From: Chryseobacterium luteum
GTDB taxonomy: Bacteria > Bacteroidota > Bacteroidia > Flavobacteriales > Weeksellaceae
NCBI RefSeq assembly: GCF_000737785.1
Contig: NZ_JPRO01000024.1
Coordinates: forward strand, 1 to 64,000
Length of the DNA: 64,000 nt
Reading direction: 5' to 3'
Part shown: positions 44,142-52,586 of the stretch, one piece after another
How the letters are laid out: each line of letters begins with the position of its first letter
Numbering within the stretch: the stretch's first letter is position 1
Notes under the pieces: model-generated
The model's database searches: none
Seen by the model: only the letters and a program-made list of their open reading frames with translations
Told to the model about the DNA's origin: nothing
Position numbers and translations under genes: made by a program

Positions 44142-44768
44142 TTATTTGATCTTTGACAAAGCTTCTTCGTATTTCTTTTCTACGGCTGACCAATCTAAAA
44201 CAGACCAGAAAGAATCAAGATAATCTGCTCTTTTGTTCTGGTAAGCTAAATAATAGGCATGTTCCCACACATCAATCCCAAGAATCGGAAACCCTCTGTT
44301 CACGGACTGGATATCCATCATCGGATTATCCTGGTTTGGAGTGGAAGCGACAGCCAGTGAACCGCTGAATTTTACAAATAGCCATACCCATCCGGATCCG
44401 AACTGTCCGAGACCTGCTTTTTTCATTTCAGCTTTAAAAGTTTCAAGGTTTCCAAAAGTAGTGTTGATGGCTTCTGCCAGCTTTCCTTCAGGATTTAGTC
44501 TGGGCTGTGGGGAAAGGATCTCCCAAAACAGAGAGTGGTTAAAATGTCCGCCTCCATTATTTCTTACCGCAGGGCTGTATTCGCTGATCCTTTGAAGGAT
44601 TGAATCCAGGTCATCAGAAGTTTCGTCAGAGGTCTTCAATGCTGCATTCAGGTTGTCCACATAAGCCTGATGGTGGCGCTGGTGGTGAATGGTCATGGTT
44701 TCTTTATCTATAAACGGTTCCAGTGCATCGTAAGCATAAGGAAGCTGGGGAAGTGTAAATGTGCTCAT
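44142..44768 (-). CDS. Iron/manganese superoxide dismutase
   Basis: 208 residues from ATG 44768. A TTG at 44798 would add ten residues, but the predicted promoter -7 element covers it, so it cannot be the start. Metal ligands are visible: His in TMTIHHQRHHQAYV (about 27), His in HFNHSLFWE (about 75), and Asp and His in GIDVWEHAYYL (about 165-169). It removes superoxide in the cytoplasm. The Mn-versus-Fe choice cannot be decided safely; the HHQRHHQAYVDNLN and FGSGWVWL segments fit the common SodA/SodB family. First gene of the operon with DUF2480 and flavin reductase, facing the SufR-like regulator. Confidence 0.95.
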   Translation of the reverse strand: MSTFTLPQLPYAYDALEPFIDKETMTIHHQRHHQAYVDNLNAALKTSDETSDDLDSILQRISEYSPAVRNNGGGHFNHSLFWEILSPQPRLNPEGKLAEAINTTFGNLETFKAEMKKAGLGQFGSGWVWLFVKFSGSLAVASTPNQDNPMMDIQSVNRGFPILGIDVWEHAYYLAYQNKRADYLDSFWSVLDWSAVEKKYEEALSKIK

Positions 44769-44795
44769 TGTTTTATTTTTTTGATTAATGTGTTT

Positions 44796-44845
44796 CAAAG
44801 GTAATCATATATTTTAATAAAACAACTTTATTGTTGTTTTATTAA
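44796..44845 (-). promoter_or_regulatory. Superoxide dismutase promoter overlapped by a 13-bp-arm palindrome
   Basis: On the minus strand TACCTTTG (44803-44796) fits the -7 element and TTG (44825-44823) the -33 element at 19 bases. The -33 lies inside a perfect inverted repeat: TTAATAAAACAAC (44814-44826), a six-base TTTATT spacer, and its complement (44833-44845). A protein bound there would block the promoter. The divergent SufR-like regulator is the natural candidate. Confidence 0.7.
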
Positions 44846-44896
44846 CTTTGTTGATTTTAGTGTAATTATTTGATTATGATTTATTTAATGTTTAAA

Positions 44897-44946
44897 ATTG
44901 AAGATTATAGAAAATGACTATATTTGTTGTTGCAAAATAAAACAAC
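44897..44946 (+). promoter_or_regulatory. Promoter of the SufR-like gene with a second operator-like repeat
   Basis: TTG at 44898-44900 and TATATTTG at 44919-44926 (18 bases apart) match the Bacteroidota promoter. Next to it GTTGTT (44926-44931) and AACAAC (44941-44946) are inverted, and AATAAAACAAC (44936-44946) repeats one full arm of the superoxide dismutase palindrome. The site covers the predicted transcription start, as for autorepression. Confidence 0.65.
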
Positions 44947-44960
44947 TTAAATATTGTCAA

Positions 44961-45581
44961 ATGAAGAAACCGGCAGTCGACCGTATCCTTATGTTCTTAA
45001 AAATGAGAGGCGAGGCCACATCGCTTTTGATTTCTAAAGAACTCTCCATAACAAAAGAAGGGGCGCGCAAGCATTTACTGAACCTTGCTGAAGAAGGACT
45101 CATCCGATCTGTCGCAAAAAGTGAAGGAGTGGGGAGGCCATCTACCTATTATACCCTTACAGAAAAAGGATTGTCACAGTTTCCCGATTCCCATGCTGAT
45201 GTAACGGTCCAGATTCTCCGGTCTGTAAAAAACCTTTTAGGAGAAAATGCACTGGATCTGCTGATTAATGACAGGGAAAAAAATACTTACGGGAGATATG
45301 AAAAAGCCCTGATAAAAGCAGAATCTCTCGAGGAACGTTTAGAAGTGCTGGTGCAGGTCCGCAGCGAAGAAGGCTACATGGCAGAATGGACAAAAGAAGG
45401 CAATGATTATTTCCTCATAGAAAATCACTGCCCGATCTGTGCCGCCGCTGCCGAATGCCAGGGATTCTGCCGTGCCGAACTGTCCAATTTCCGTAACCTC
45501 ATCGGCAAAAATTATCAGGTAGAAAGGGTAAGCCACATTCTGTCCGGCGGTCAGCGGTGTGTATATAAAATTAGTGGGTGA
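44961..45581 (+). CDS. SufR-like helix-turn-helix regulator with Fe-S-type cysteines
   Basis: 206 residues from ATG 44961 (an upstream TTG-type extension would run through the promoter). The N-terminal winged helix (about 5-70) has LLISKELSITKEGARKHLLNL and GRPSTYYTLTEKG. The C-terminal part contains ENHCPICAAAAECQGFCRAEL and a last Cys in GGQRCVYKI, the cysteine set of SufR-type regulators that bind an Fe-S cluster and repress targets when it is intact. It is divergent from superoxide dismutase, with inverted repeats over both promoters, so it probably senses oxidative or iron stress and controls both sides. Confidence 0.82.
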   Translation: MKKPAVDRILMFLKMRGEATSLLISKELSITKEGARKHLLNLAEEGLIRSVAKSEGVGRPSTYYTLTEKGLSQFPDSHADVTVQILRSVKNLLGENALDLLINDREKNTYGRYEKALIKAESLEERLEVLVQVRSEEGYMAEWTKEGNDYFLIENHCPICAAAAECQGFCRAELSNFRNLIGKNYQVERVSHILSGGQRCVYKISG

Positions 45582-45604
45582 TTCCTTATAAAGTTTCTGT
45601 TGTT

Positions 45605-45665
45605 AGGGCGGGCTTCAGCCCGCTTTCAAAATATCCGCAAAGCTCTGGCTTTAGCCAAAATCTAA
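45605..45665 (-). repeat. Dispersed intergenic repeat with hairpin, copy 2
   Basis: GCGGGCT-TC-AGCCCGC at 45609-45624 is a hairpin, and the reverse complement of TAGATTTTGGCTAAAGCC lies at 45648-45665, matching the copy at 42,353. It fills the gap between the convergent SufR-like and sigma factor genes. Confidence 0.7.
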
Positions 45666-45698
45666 ATGATCGGATCCAGTTCCTTTCCGGTATCAGTT

Positions 45699-46325
45699 TC
45701 AGTACTTCGTCAGTATTTCCATCAGCATCAGTATAGATATCAGTTTCTTAGAAGACTGGTATTCCGGGTTCAGTTGATCCCTTATTTCCCCTAAAGCTTT
45801 ACTTAGCTTATTACTTACCGTTTTACTGCTGATTCCCAATGCTTCTGCCGTTTCATGAACAGACATATTTCTCCTGATCCTCATATCGTACACACTTTGC
45901 TCGGTAGAAGGAAGCCTTGAAACAACCTCATCAATCATAGTTAATAAAGCAGAGATCTCATTTTCCTCAATAATTTCAAAATATTCCGTATCCGATATAT
46001 CCATTTCCCCGGTAGGATCAAACTCATCAATACTAATGGTGGATGGTATCTTTTTAGAGCTGTTGTAATGATCGATGATCCGGTAATGAAGATAGCGGAG
46101 CAGGTAGCCTTTTGCGCTTTCTGACTCATCCGTCTGTATGGAAGCGGTGTCTTCCAGTATTTTTATCCAGAGGTTCTGCAGCAGTTCTTCAGACATCTCC
46201 TTATCCCTCGTCCTCATAAAAACAAAACGGTAAAGACTGTCCCAATACCGCTCATAAAGCAGCATGAATGCAGGACGGTCGCCTGATTTTATTTCCTTTA
46301 GTATCGTATAGTCTGTAGGCTTCAT
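45699..46325 (-). CDS. ECF-type RNA polymerase sigma factor
   Basis: 208 residues. Sigma region 2 at about 20-95 (MLLYERYWDSLYRFVFMRTRD, then ELLQNLWIKI), region 4 at about 135-190 (LPSTEQSVYDMRIRRNMSVHETAEALGISSKTVSNKLSKAL, given over residues 138-178), and a hydrophobic C-terminal tail typical of Bacteroidota ECF factors. It directs RNA polymerase to specific promoters when released by its anti-sigma factor. The divergent FecR gene at 46,556 is its likely partner. A -7-like TAATTTTG (46343-46336, minus strand) lies just before it, with no clear -33. Confidence 0.93.
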   Translation of the reverse strand: MKPTDYTILKEIKSGDRPAFMLLYERYWDSLYRFVFMRTRDKEMSEELLQNLWIKILEDTASIQTDESESAKGYLLRYLHYRIIDHYNSSKKIPSTISIDEFDPTGEMDISDTEYFEIIEENEISALLTMIDEVVSRLPSTEQSVYDMRIRRNMSVHETAEALGISSKTVSNKLSKALGEIRDQLNPEYQSSKKLISILMLMEILTKY

Positions 46326-46555
46326 ATCGTTGATGCAAAATTACCTAAAGGAAAATTAACTTTTTATGAACTTTAGGTACTCCAAAATTAATTATTTCTG
46401 AAAAATATCCCCGAAATGTGAATCAAATGTTGAGAAAATATCAAAACAGATTAAAATTGTTAGCAAGCTGGTTGTAATGTGAATACAATATTAAGAGCCG
46501 CCTGGGGAAGTTTTCCATTTTCACAGTCTTATAGGTAGAAGTATCTGTGAATACC

Positions 46556-47515
46556 ATGAAATATTTTATGAAAAACCAAAAATACAGGAATACGGAAGCA
46601 TTTGTTTTTAAGCTCTGGCAGAGGGAAGTTTCCGGAGAGAAGATCTCAGAAAAAGAAGCTGAAATTTTAAACCAATGGAAAATCCTTACAGAAAAAGATC
46701 TTGATAAGATCCACATGGAAGAATCTAAAGACAGAGTTTTGTCGGCGCTGGAACTTTACTTTATCAAACCGGTAAAAACCGCTCCAATATATCCATTAAA
46801 AAAATACGCTTATACAGCTGCCGCTGCAATCATAATATTGTTGTCATTAGGAGGAATTCTTACCTATAATACTTTCTTTAAACCTGCTACATATACTGCC
46901 GATTCCGGAATCAGGAAAGTCTATCTGGCAGACGGTTCCGTAGTGACCTTATTGAAAGGTGCAGAACTTACGGTAGACCAGTCTTTTCCAGCTTCTACGA
47001 GGATGGTGGATCTGAAAGGGGATGCTATATTTTCTGTGGCAAAATCAAAAAAACACCCTTTCATTGTCCATGCAGATGGTTTCAGTACCAAAGTATTGGG
47101 AACCGTTTTTAAAATTTCACAGTCCGGGAAAGATAAATCCGTACAGCTTTACGAAGGAAAAGTGGCAGTATCCTATGCCGGGACCCCTGTTTCTTATCTG
47201 AAGCCCAACCAGAAATGGACGAATTTCGGGATCGCTCATACCGCTGCAGTGATTTCACTTGCAACAGAAAAGAAATCCGGAAAACAGAAAGCTGAGCTAC
47301 TGTCATTAAGCTTTAATGATGTCTCCTTCAAAGAAGTGGCAGATGTGATGCAGACTAACTATAAGATCAGGATCCTGTATCCGAAAGAAACAGCTGACAA
47401 GAGGATCACGGCAGACTTCACAGGAGGAACAGCCGATGAAAATATGGAAGCGCTGGCCTTCATCCTGGGACTTGATGTACATAGAGAAGATCATATCTAC
47501 ACCCTGAAGAAATAA
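46556..47515 (+). CDS. FecR-family anti-sigma factor
   Basis: 319 residues from ATG 46556 (ATG 46568 is also possible). The cytoplasmic N-terminal part (1-75) would bind the sigma factor. A transmembrane segment is at about 80-102 (YTAAAAIIILLSLGGILTY), and the periplasmic FecR domain follows (GIRKVYLADGSVVTLLKGAEL, then VDLKGDAIFSVAKSKKHPFIV, spread over about 118-180). A C-terminal DUF4974-type domain ends it. It passes a signal from the TonB-dependent receptor, whose gene starts 66 bases downstream, to the sigma factor, divergent on the left. Confidence 0.92.
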   Translation: MKYFMKNQKYRNTEAFVFKLWQREVSGEKISEKEAEILNQWKILTEKDLDKIHMEESKDRVLSALELYFIKPVKTAPIYPLKKYAYTAAAAIIILLSLGGILTYNTFFKPATYTADSGIRKVYLADGSVVTLLKGAELTVDQSFPASTRMVDLKGDAIFSVAKSKKHPFIVHADGFSTKVLGTVFKISQSGKDKSVQLYEGKVAVSYAGTPVSYLKPNQKWTNFGIAHTAAVISLATEKKSGKQKAELLSLSFNDVSFKEVADVMQTNYKIRILYPKETADKRITADFTGGTADENMEALAFILGLDVHREDHIYTLKK

Positions 47516-47581
47516 AACCACCCTGGAAAACTAACACTAAAAAAGAAAATAAAAACTTTTAATCAAAGAGAATTGGAACAT

Positions 47582-50500
47582 ATGAAAAGATTGAAATACG
47601 GTCTTACCGTTGCAGCAGTATTTTTTACGGTAGCAGCAGAAGCTCAGGAACTGGTTCAGAAAGTGTCATTTTCTGTCCCGGCAAGCAGGCCTCTGATTGA
47701 GGTTCTGGAAGATTTTGCCGGAAAAACAGGAATGAGGCTGGCCTATTCTAAAATGGATATTAAAGAGCTGAAGGTAAAAGGCGTAAAATGTGAAAATGCT
47801 TCTGTTAATAACTGTCTTAAAGACATTACAGACGGGCTTCCGGTGGCATTCCGCCTTCGTGGAGATCTTATTTCAATAAAATATGAAGGAACAGGCATCT
47901 CTGTAACCGGAGACGGGCGGATCACCGGAAAGATCGTGGATGAAGTAGGAAATCCTGTTGCCGGAGCTGAGGTGACGGTTGCTAAAAAGACTGTCCTTAC
48001 AGATAATAACGGTGATTTTGTAGTAAATCTCCCTTCCGGAATATATACTTTAACGGTAAAAGCTTCAAAATACAGTCCGCTGCGGGTAGAAAAGCTTTCG
48101 GTCAGCAATAATGAAACCAATACGGTCTCATTTGCCATGAAGCAGGCATCAGATAAGATCACGGACATCAGGGAAGTAGTGATTACCGGAACCAGAAAAG
48201 CAGACACCCAGGCCGGGCTTCTCGCCCAGCAGAAAAAAGCAGCCCAGATGAGTGATGGTATTTCCGCCGAACAGATCGCCAAAACACCGGATAATGATGT
48301 GGGCGGAACCCTTAAAAGAGTAACAGGAATAACGACCATAGACAACAAATACGTAGTGGTACGGTCGATGGGAGAACGCTGGAATACAGCCGCTATGGAT
48401 GGAATCAACCTTCCGAGCACGGAAGCCTATAACCAGAACTTCTCATTTGATATTATTCCTACCGCTATGGTAGAAAGCATAGTGGTGAGCAAAACGGCAA
48501 CTCCGGATATGAATGCAAGCTTTGCCGGAGGTTATGTAGAAGTAAGAACCAAAGATATTCCCAATGAAAACTTTACGACCGTCAGCATGGGAACTTCCTA
48601 TAACGATCAGTCGGCATTTAAAGAATTTCTGACCCATAAACGCGGAAAATATGATTATTTCGGCTATGATGACGGAACCAGAGATTTTCCGAAAGGCCTT
48701 GAAGCAACAGACTGGAATAACCCGCTGTTTTTTGAACAGTCCAGGAGATTCACGAATGATAATTTTTCTACCTTCAGTACCACAGGAGACATGGGATCTA
48801 ATCTGCAGGTGGCTTTAGGAAGAACATTTGACCTTAAAAATAATAATAAATGGGGTTTTGCAGGTGCTTTCACGGTAAGAAATGAGCAGAATAAGCTGGA
48901 CATAGATCATACCGGAAGAGGAAACTGGCTGGATACTACGTCACCATACGACCCAAAATGGCAGGAGAAAGGAATTGATCCCATTACATTTTACAATTTT
49001 AAAAATAAAGGGGCTTCCTACAATTACAACTCTACAGTAGCCGGAATGTTTAATCTTGGACTGCAGCTGGGAAAAAACAGAATTTCATTCCGTAATTCAT
49101 ATACCCATATTTATGATAATACGCTGACAAGAGTGACAGGCTGGAACCAGTATACCAGTGGCAGTGGAATGGCAGTGAACGCAGAAGCATCCTATAACTA
49201 TTTTTATAACGGAGTCATTCCCAATAATGATCCTGCACAGATCAAAAGTCTGGATAAACCCTATACCGACAATACCAATTATCCTATCTACCAGACCCTT
49301 CTGCAGAATAAGCTGGAAGGAAATCACAAAATAAAAAATGTGGATATCAACTGGTTTGCAGCCAGAACAGGCGTGAAATCTGATACAAAAGATTACACAC
49401 AATACCTAAGCCACTATGACTTTATTGGTATGGATATCCTTAACTATCACGAGATCTATAACACCGGATCCAATTTTTACAGAGGTTACATTGCCAACAA
49501 AGAAACGGATTACAACTATGGTGCTTCCCTGAAATGGAATATAGATACAGGAAATTTTAAAACTGATATTAAGGCAGGCTATGCAGGGGTTATAAAAAAT
49601 AATACCAATCAGCAACAGAAGTTTTTTTTAAGAGTAGATGAAAACAGGGATGTTCCGAACAGTGAAAAGAACCATCTGAGAATGTATGGGTCTCTTGCAG
49701 GCTGGTTTGACGGCTCTCAATATATTCCGGGAGGCATTGGATGGCAGACCAGGCCCATGTACAAAAATGATAAATATGAAGGGAAAGTAACCCAGAATGC
49801 ATTTTATGTGATGTTTGACAATAGATGGAGTAATAAATTAAGGCTGGTTTGGGGACTTCGTGCAGAATACTTTAAATACGATCTTATTTCTCAGCAGATA
49901 GATATTTCGGATAACCAGAATATAAATAAAGCTGCTGTAGAAGACAAACCATGGCAATGGATGCCTTCGGCCAATTTTACCTACAGCCCAACGAACAAAA
50001 TAAACGTAAGGCTTGCCTATAATAAAACAGTGATCCGTCCCCAGTTCAATGAAAGAACCGGACTGCCTTATTTTGATCCGATAGCCAACGGTCTGATCTA
50101 TAACACAGAAATGACCTCATCGGTAGTCAATAATTATGATTTCAAATTTGAATGGTTTCCGGGACTTGGCGAAATATTCTCTATGGGACTGTATTACAAG
50201 GATATTGATAAACCCATTGAGCGTGAAGGGCATTTGTCCAGTGAGGGCAACCTTTACCTTTATAATGGAAATTCTAAAAATGCAAAGCTGAAAGGAGTTG
50301 AAGTAGAGGTAAGAAAAAGTCTTGGTTTTATTGGAGGAGCACTGCTGGAAAAACTTTTTATAAATGGAAATTTCACCTATAACAGTACCAAAGTAATTGC
50401 TTTCAAAGATCAGTATGAAACAGGCGATGACGATGCAACCTATGAAGTGGAGAGACCCTTGTACGGACAGACTCCTTATGCCTACAATTTAGGAATGACC

Positions 50501-50887
50501 TACGACGGAAACCGTTTGGGAGCCAGTTTTTTATACAATGCCAAAGGAGACCAGTACATCACGGTAGGGTATGCTTACAACGGCGAAGAGATACAGCGTT
50601 CTTATGCTGTAGCCGATGCCCAGCTTTCCTATAAATTCCTGAGAAACCGAAATCTTGAGCTGAAATTGAATGTGAAAAATCTTTTTAACAGGGTGAAAGA
50701 ATTCTATAATAATTTCAATTCCTATTCTGTACCGAAAGGACCCGCAGGAAGTACTATATCAACAGAAAGGGAAGCCTGGGAACTGTTACCCGGTGCCACC
50801 AATAAATATGACAAAAATATTGATAAGATCATGTTTCGTGCGTACAGCGGAAGAACATTCGGCCTAAGTGTGAATTATACTTTTTAA
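47582..50887 (+). CDS. TonB-dependent receptor with STN signalling domain
   Basis: 1101 residues from ATG 47582. A signal peptide ends at AEA-QEL. An STN (secretin/TonB N-terminal) domain at about 30-100 signals to FecR. A carboxypeptidase-regulatory-like beta-sandwich follows (about 112-190), then the plug (about 205-330, with VVITGTRK and MDGINLPSTEAYNQNF) and the outer-membrane barrel, ending in the aromatic FGLSVNYTF. It imports an unknown nutrient; the cluster gives no clear ligand. With the ECF and FecR genes it forms a classical surface-signalling unit. The beta-helix lipoprotein gene starts 52 bases downstream and may encode its surface partner. Confidence 0.93.
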   Translation: MKRLKYGLTVAAVFFTVAAEAQELVQKVSFSVPASRPLIEVLEDFAGKTGMRLAYSKMDIKELKVKGVKCENASVNNCLKDITDGLPVAFRLRGDLISIKYEGTGISVTGDGRITGKIVDEVGNPVAGAEVTVAKKTVLTDNNGDFVVNLPSGIYTLTVKASKYSPLRVEKLSVSNNETNTVSFAMKQASDKITDIREVVITGTRKADTQAGLLAQQKKAAQMSDGISAEQIAKTPDNDVGGTLKRVTGITTIDNKYVVVRSMGERWNTAAMDGINLPSTEAYNQNFSFDIIPTAMVESIVVSKTATPDMNASFAGGYVEVRTKDIPNENFTTVSMGTSYNDQSAFKEFLTHKRGKYDYFGYDDGTRDFPKGLEATDWNNPLFFEQSRRFTNDNFSTFSTTGDMGSNLQVALGRTFDLKNNNKWGFAGAFTVRNEQNKLDIDHTGRGNWLDTTSPYDPKWQEKGIDPITFYNFKNKGASYNYNSTVAGMFNLGLQLGKNRISFRNSYTHIYDNTLTRVTGWNQYTSGSGMAVNAEASYNYFYNGVIPNNDPAQIKSLDKPYTDNTNYPIYQTLLQNKLEGNHKIKNVDINWFAARTGVKSDTKDYTQYLSHYDFIGMDILNYHEIYNTGSNFYRGYIANKETDYNYGASLKWNIDTGNFKTDIKAGYAGVIKNNTNQQQKFFLRVDENRDVPNSEKNHLRMYGSLAGWFDGSQYIPGGIGWQTRPMYKNDKYEGKVTQNAFYVMFDNRWSNKLRLVWGLRAEYFKYDLISQQIDISDNQNINKAAVEDKPWQWMPSANFTYSPTNKINVRLAYNKTVIRPQFNERTGLPYFDPIANGLIYNTEMTSSVVNNYDFKFEWFPGLGEIFSMGLYYKDIDKPIEREGHLSSEGNLYLYNGNSKNAKLKGVEVEVRKSLGFIGGALLEKLFINGNFTYNSTKVIAFKDQYETGDDDATYEVERPLYGQTPYAYNLGMTYDGNRLGASFLYNAKGDQYITVGYAYNGEEIQRSYAVADAQLSYKFLRNRNLELKLNVKNLFNRVKEFYNNFNSYSVPKGPAGSTISTEREAWELLPGATNKYDKNIDKIMFRAYSGRTFGLSVNYTF

Positions 50888-50939
50888 ACCTGCTTAAACG
50901 GATAACCATATAAAGGATTCATTAAAAAAACTTACAACA

Positions 50940-52247
50940 ATGAAAAAACTAATCTTGATTGCAGCAGCAACACTATCTATAGCCTGTCAGAATGAGCATT
51001 TAGAAGATTCTTCTTCTTCCTTCGCAATGGAGCGGACTTCAGCAGAATATATTACAGCTTCATCCTTACCTGTAACTTCGGTCAGTAGTGATATCACATC
51101 CAACACAACGTGGAGTGGGATTATTGAGATCGATGGAATTGTAACGGTTAAAAATGGGGCTACATTAACAATCCTTCCAGGAACCTATATAAAAGCAAAA
51201 CCAAATAATGATAATGGTCCTACAGGAGTTCTTGTGATCTCAAAAAATGGGAAGATCAATGCTGTAGGTACAGAATCGCAGCCTATTATTTTTACAAGCT
51301 ACAGGCTGTTGGATGGAGATGAAGATACCACTGCTGCTCCGGGAGATTTTGGTGGGGTGATCCTGTTGGGTGATGCTCCTACCAATGTTCCTTCTACAAC
51401 ATCTGTTGAAGGTTTGAGTTTTGGTTTTAGCGATTATTATTTCGGAGGAGCAAATCCAGGTCATAACGCAGGAATAATGAAATATATACGTATTGAGTTT
51501 GCTGGTTATGATCTTTTAGGACCGAACTCCGGTAATGAAATTAATGCTTTATCAATAGCAGGAGTAGGAAGCGGAACTACATTAGATCACATCCAGGTAT
51601 CATACAGTAAGGACGATTCTTTCGAATTCTATGGAGGTACAGTAAATGCTTCAAATTTAATTTCTTTTGCTGCACAAGATGATAATTTCGATTTTGATAA
51701 CGGATACACAGGAACTATTAGCTGTGCACTTTCACTGGCGGATTACCATTCTTCACATTCCTGGAATATGAGCGGTCCTGTTTCTGATTCTAACGGGATT
51801 GAACTTGATAACAACTATACCGGTACTGCTACAACCCTCATTACAAATCCTGTGATCAGCAATATTGTAATTATAGGAGCCAAAAGCGGAGTTTCATCGC
51901 AGGGGGGAGCCTATGAAAATGGTATCCACATCAGAAGAAACGGTAAATTAACATTAAGTAATGCTGTAGTGACAGGATATCCTATAGGAATCAAAGTAGA
52001 AGGGACAGGTTCTCAACTTTCTTCTGCTTCAGCTTTCAGCACGATTAAGGTACACGGATTTACAACTTCTGCTACAGGTACAGGAACAGCATCAATTCCC
52101 GCTGCAAACCTGTTGACAGCAACTACAGCTTCAGCCTGGGGGATGAGCCAGCCGTTCTTCAACAACGGATCATGGAACGTATCGCCTGGAAACTGTGGAA
52201 ACTTCCAGGGAATTTGGACCAAATATGACTTTTCAATTTTAGAATAA
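50940..52247 (+). CDS. Beta-helix-like surface lipoprotein, paralogue 1
   Basis: 435 residues. Signal peptide with lipobox LSIAC (Cys16) followed by QNEHLEDSS. The repetitive Gly/Asn/Thr-rich sequence (TWSGIIEIDGIVTV, ATLTILPGTYIKA, GVILLGDAPTN, DHIQVSYSKDDSFEF, GIHIRRNGKLTLSNA) suggests a right-handed parallel beta-helix. Similar proteins follow TonB-dependent receptors in Flavobacteriia, without proven function. The next gene but for a gap of 339 bases is a close paralogue; large parts, notably the last 70 residues, are nearly identical. It probably sits on the cell surface and serves the receptor. Confidence 0.8.
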   Translation: MKKLILIAAATLSIACQNEHLEDSSSSFAMERTSAEYITASSLPVTSVSSDITSNTTWSGIIEIDGIVTVKNGATLTILPGTYIKAKPNNDNGPTGVLVISKNGKINAVGTESQPIIFTSYRLLDGDEDTTAAPGDFGGVILLGDAPTNVPSTTSVEGLSFGFSDYYFGGANPGHNAGIMKYIRIEFAGYDLLGPNSGNEINALSIAGVGSGTTLDHIQVSYSKDDSFEFYGGTVNASNLISFAAQDDNFDFDNGYTGTISCALSLADYHSSHSWNMSGPVSDSNGIELDNNYTGTATTLITNPVISNIVIIGAKSGVSSQGGAYENGIHIRRNGKLTLSNAVVTGYPIGIKVEGTGSQLSSASAFSTIKVHGFTTSATGTGTASIPAANLLTATTASAWGMSQPFFNNGSWNVSPGNCGNFQGIWTKYDFSILE

Positions 52248-52586
52248 AAACTTTAAAAGCAGACCAACCAAGCAACTATGCTACCTGCTTAAAAATAATA
52301 AGATAAAAAGAGCTCTTAATAATGGCAATGTACAGGTTTCGGAAACCTGAGGACGACCCGGAACGATACTGATGATGCGCACAGCAGTACCGGATCAGAT
52401 AAAAACCGATCGCTGTTATTGTTCCCGGATAGCAGCGGATAAGCAGGGAAACCCGGCAGGACAGCCCCTCCTGGAATGCCTGGTAAACATAAAACCAAAT
52501 CGCAGGAATATAGAGGCGGATGTTCCTAAATATTAAAAATTTCCGGACTGAAAAACCATAACCCGGATTTATTAAAAATTATAACA
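52248..52586. other. Unexplained, relatively GC-rich gap between the two paralogues
   Basis: 339 bases, clearly richer in G+C than other gaps here. CAGGTTT-CGG-AAACCTG (52334-52350) is a clear hairpin, and ACCCGG and CCCGG words recur. No credible gene: the only frame (minus strand, 60 codons) has repetitive composition. The last 50 bases resemble the leader of the first paralogue (ATAACAATGAAAA-type context), so that part belongs to the duplicated unit. Confidence 0.4.

Noticed and set aside
44769..44798. Ten-residue N-terminal extension of superoxide dismutase from a TTG
   Set aside because: The predicted -7 element TACCTTTG covers this codon, so it would not be transcribed.
47743..48420. 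225-codon minus-strand frame
   Set aside because: Antisense to the receptor gene's N-terminal domains; Ser/Thr/Val-rich composition typical of a shadow.
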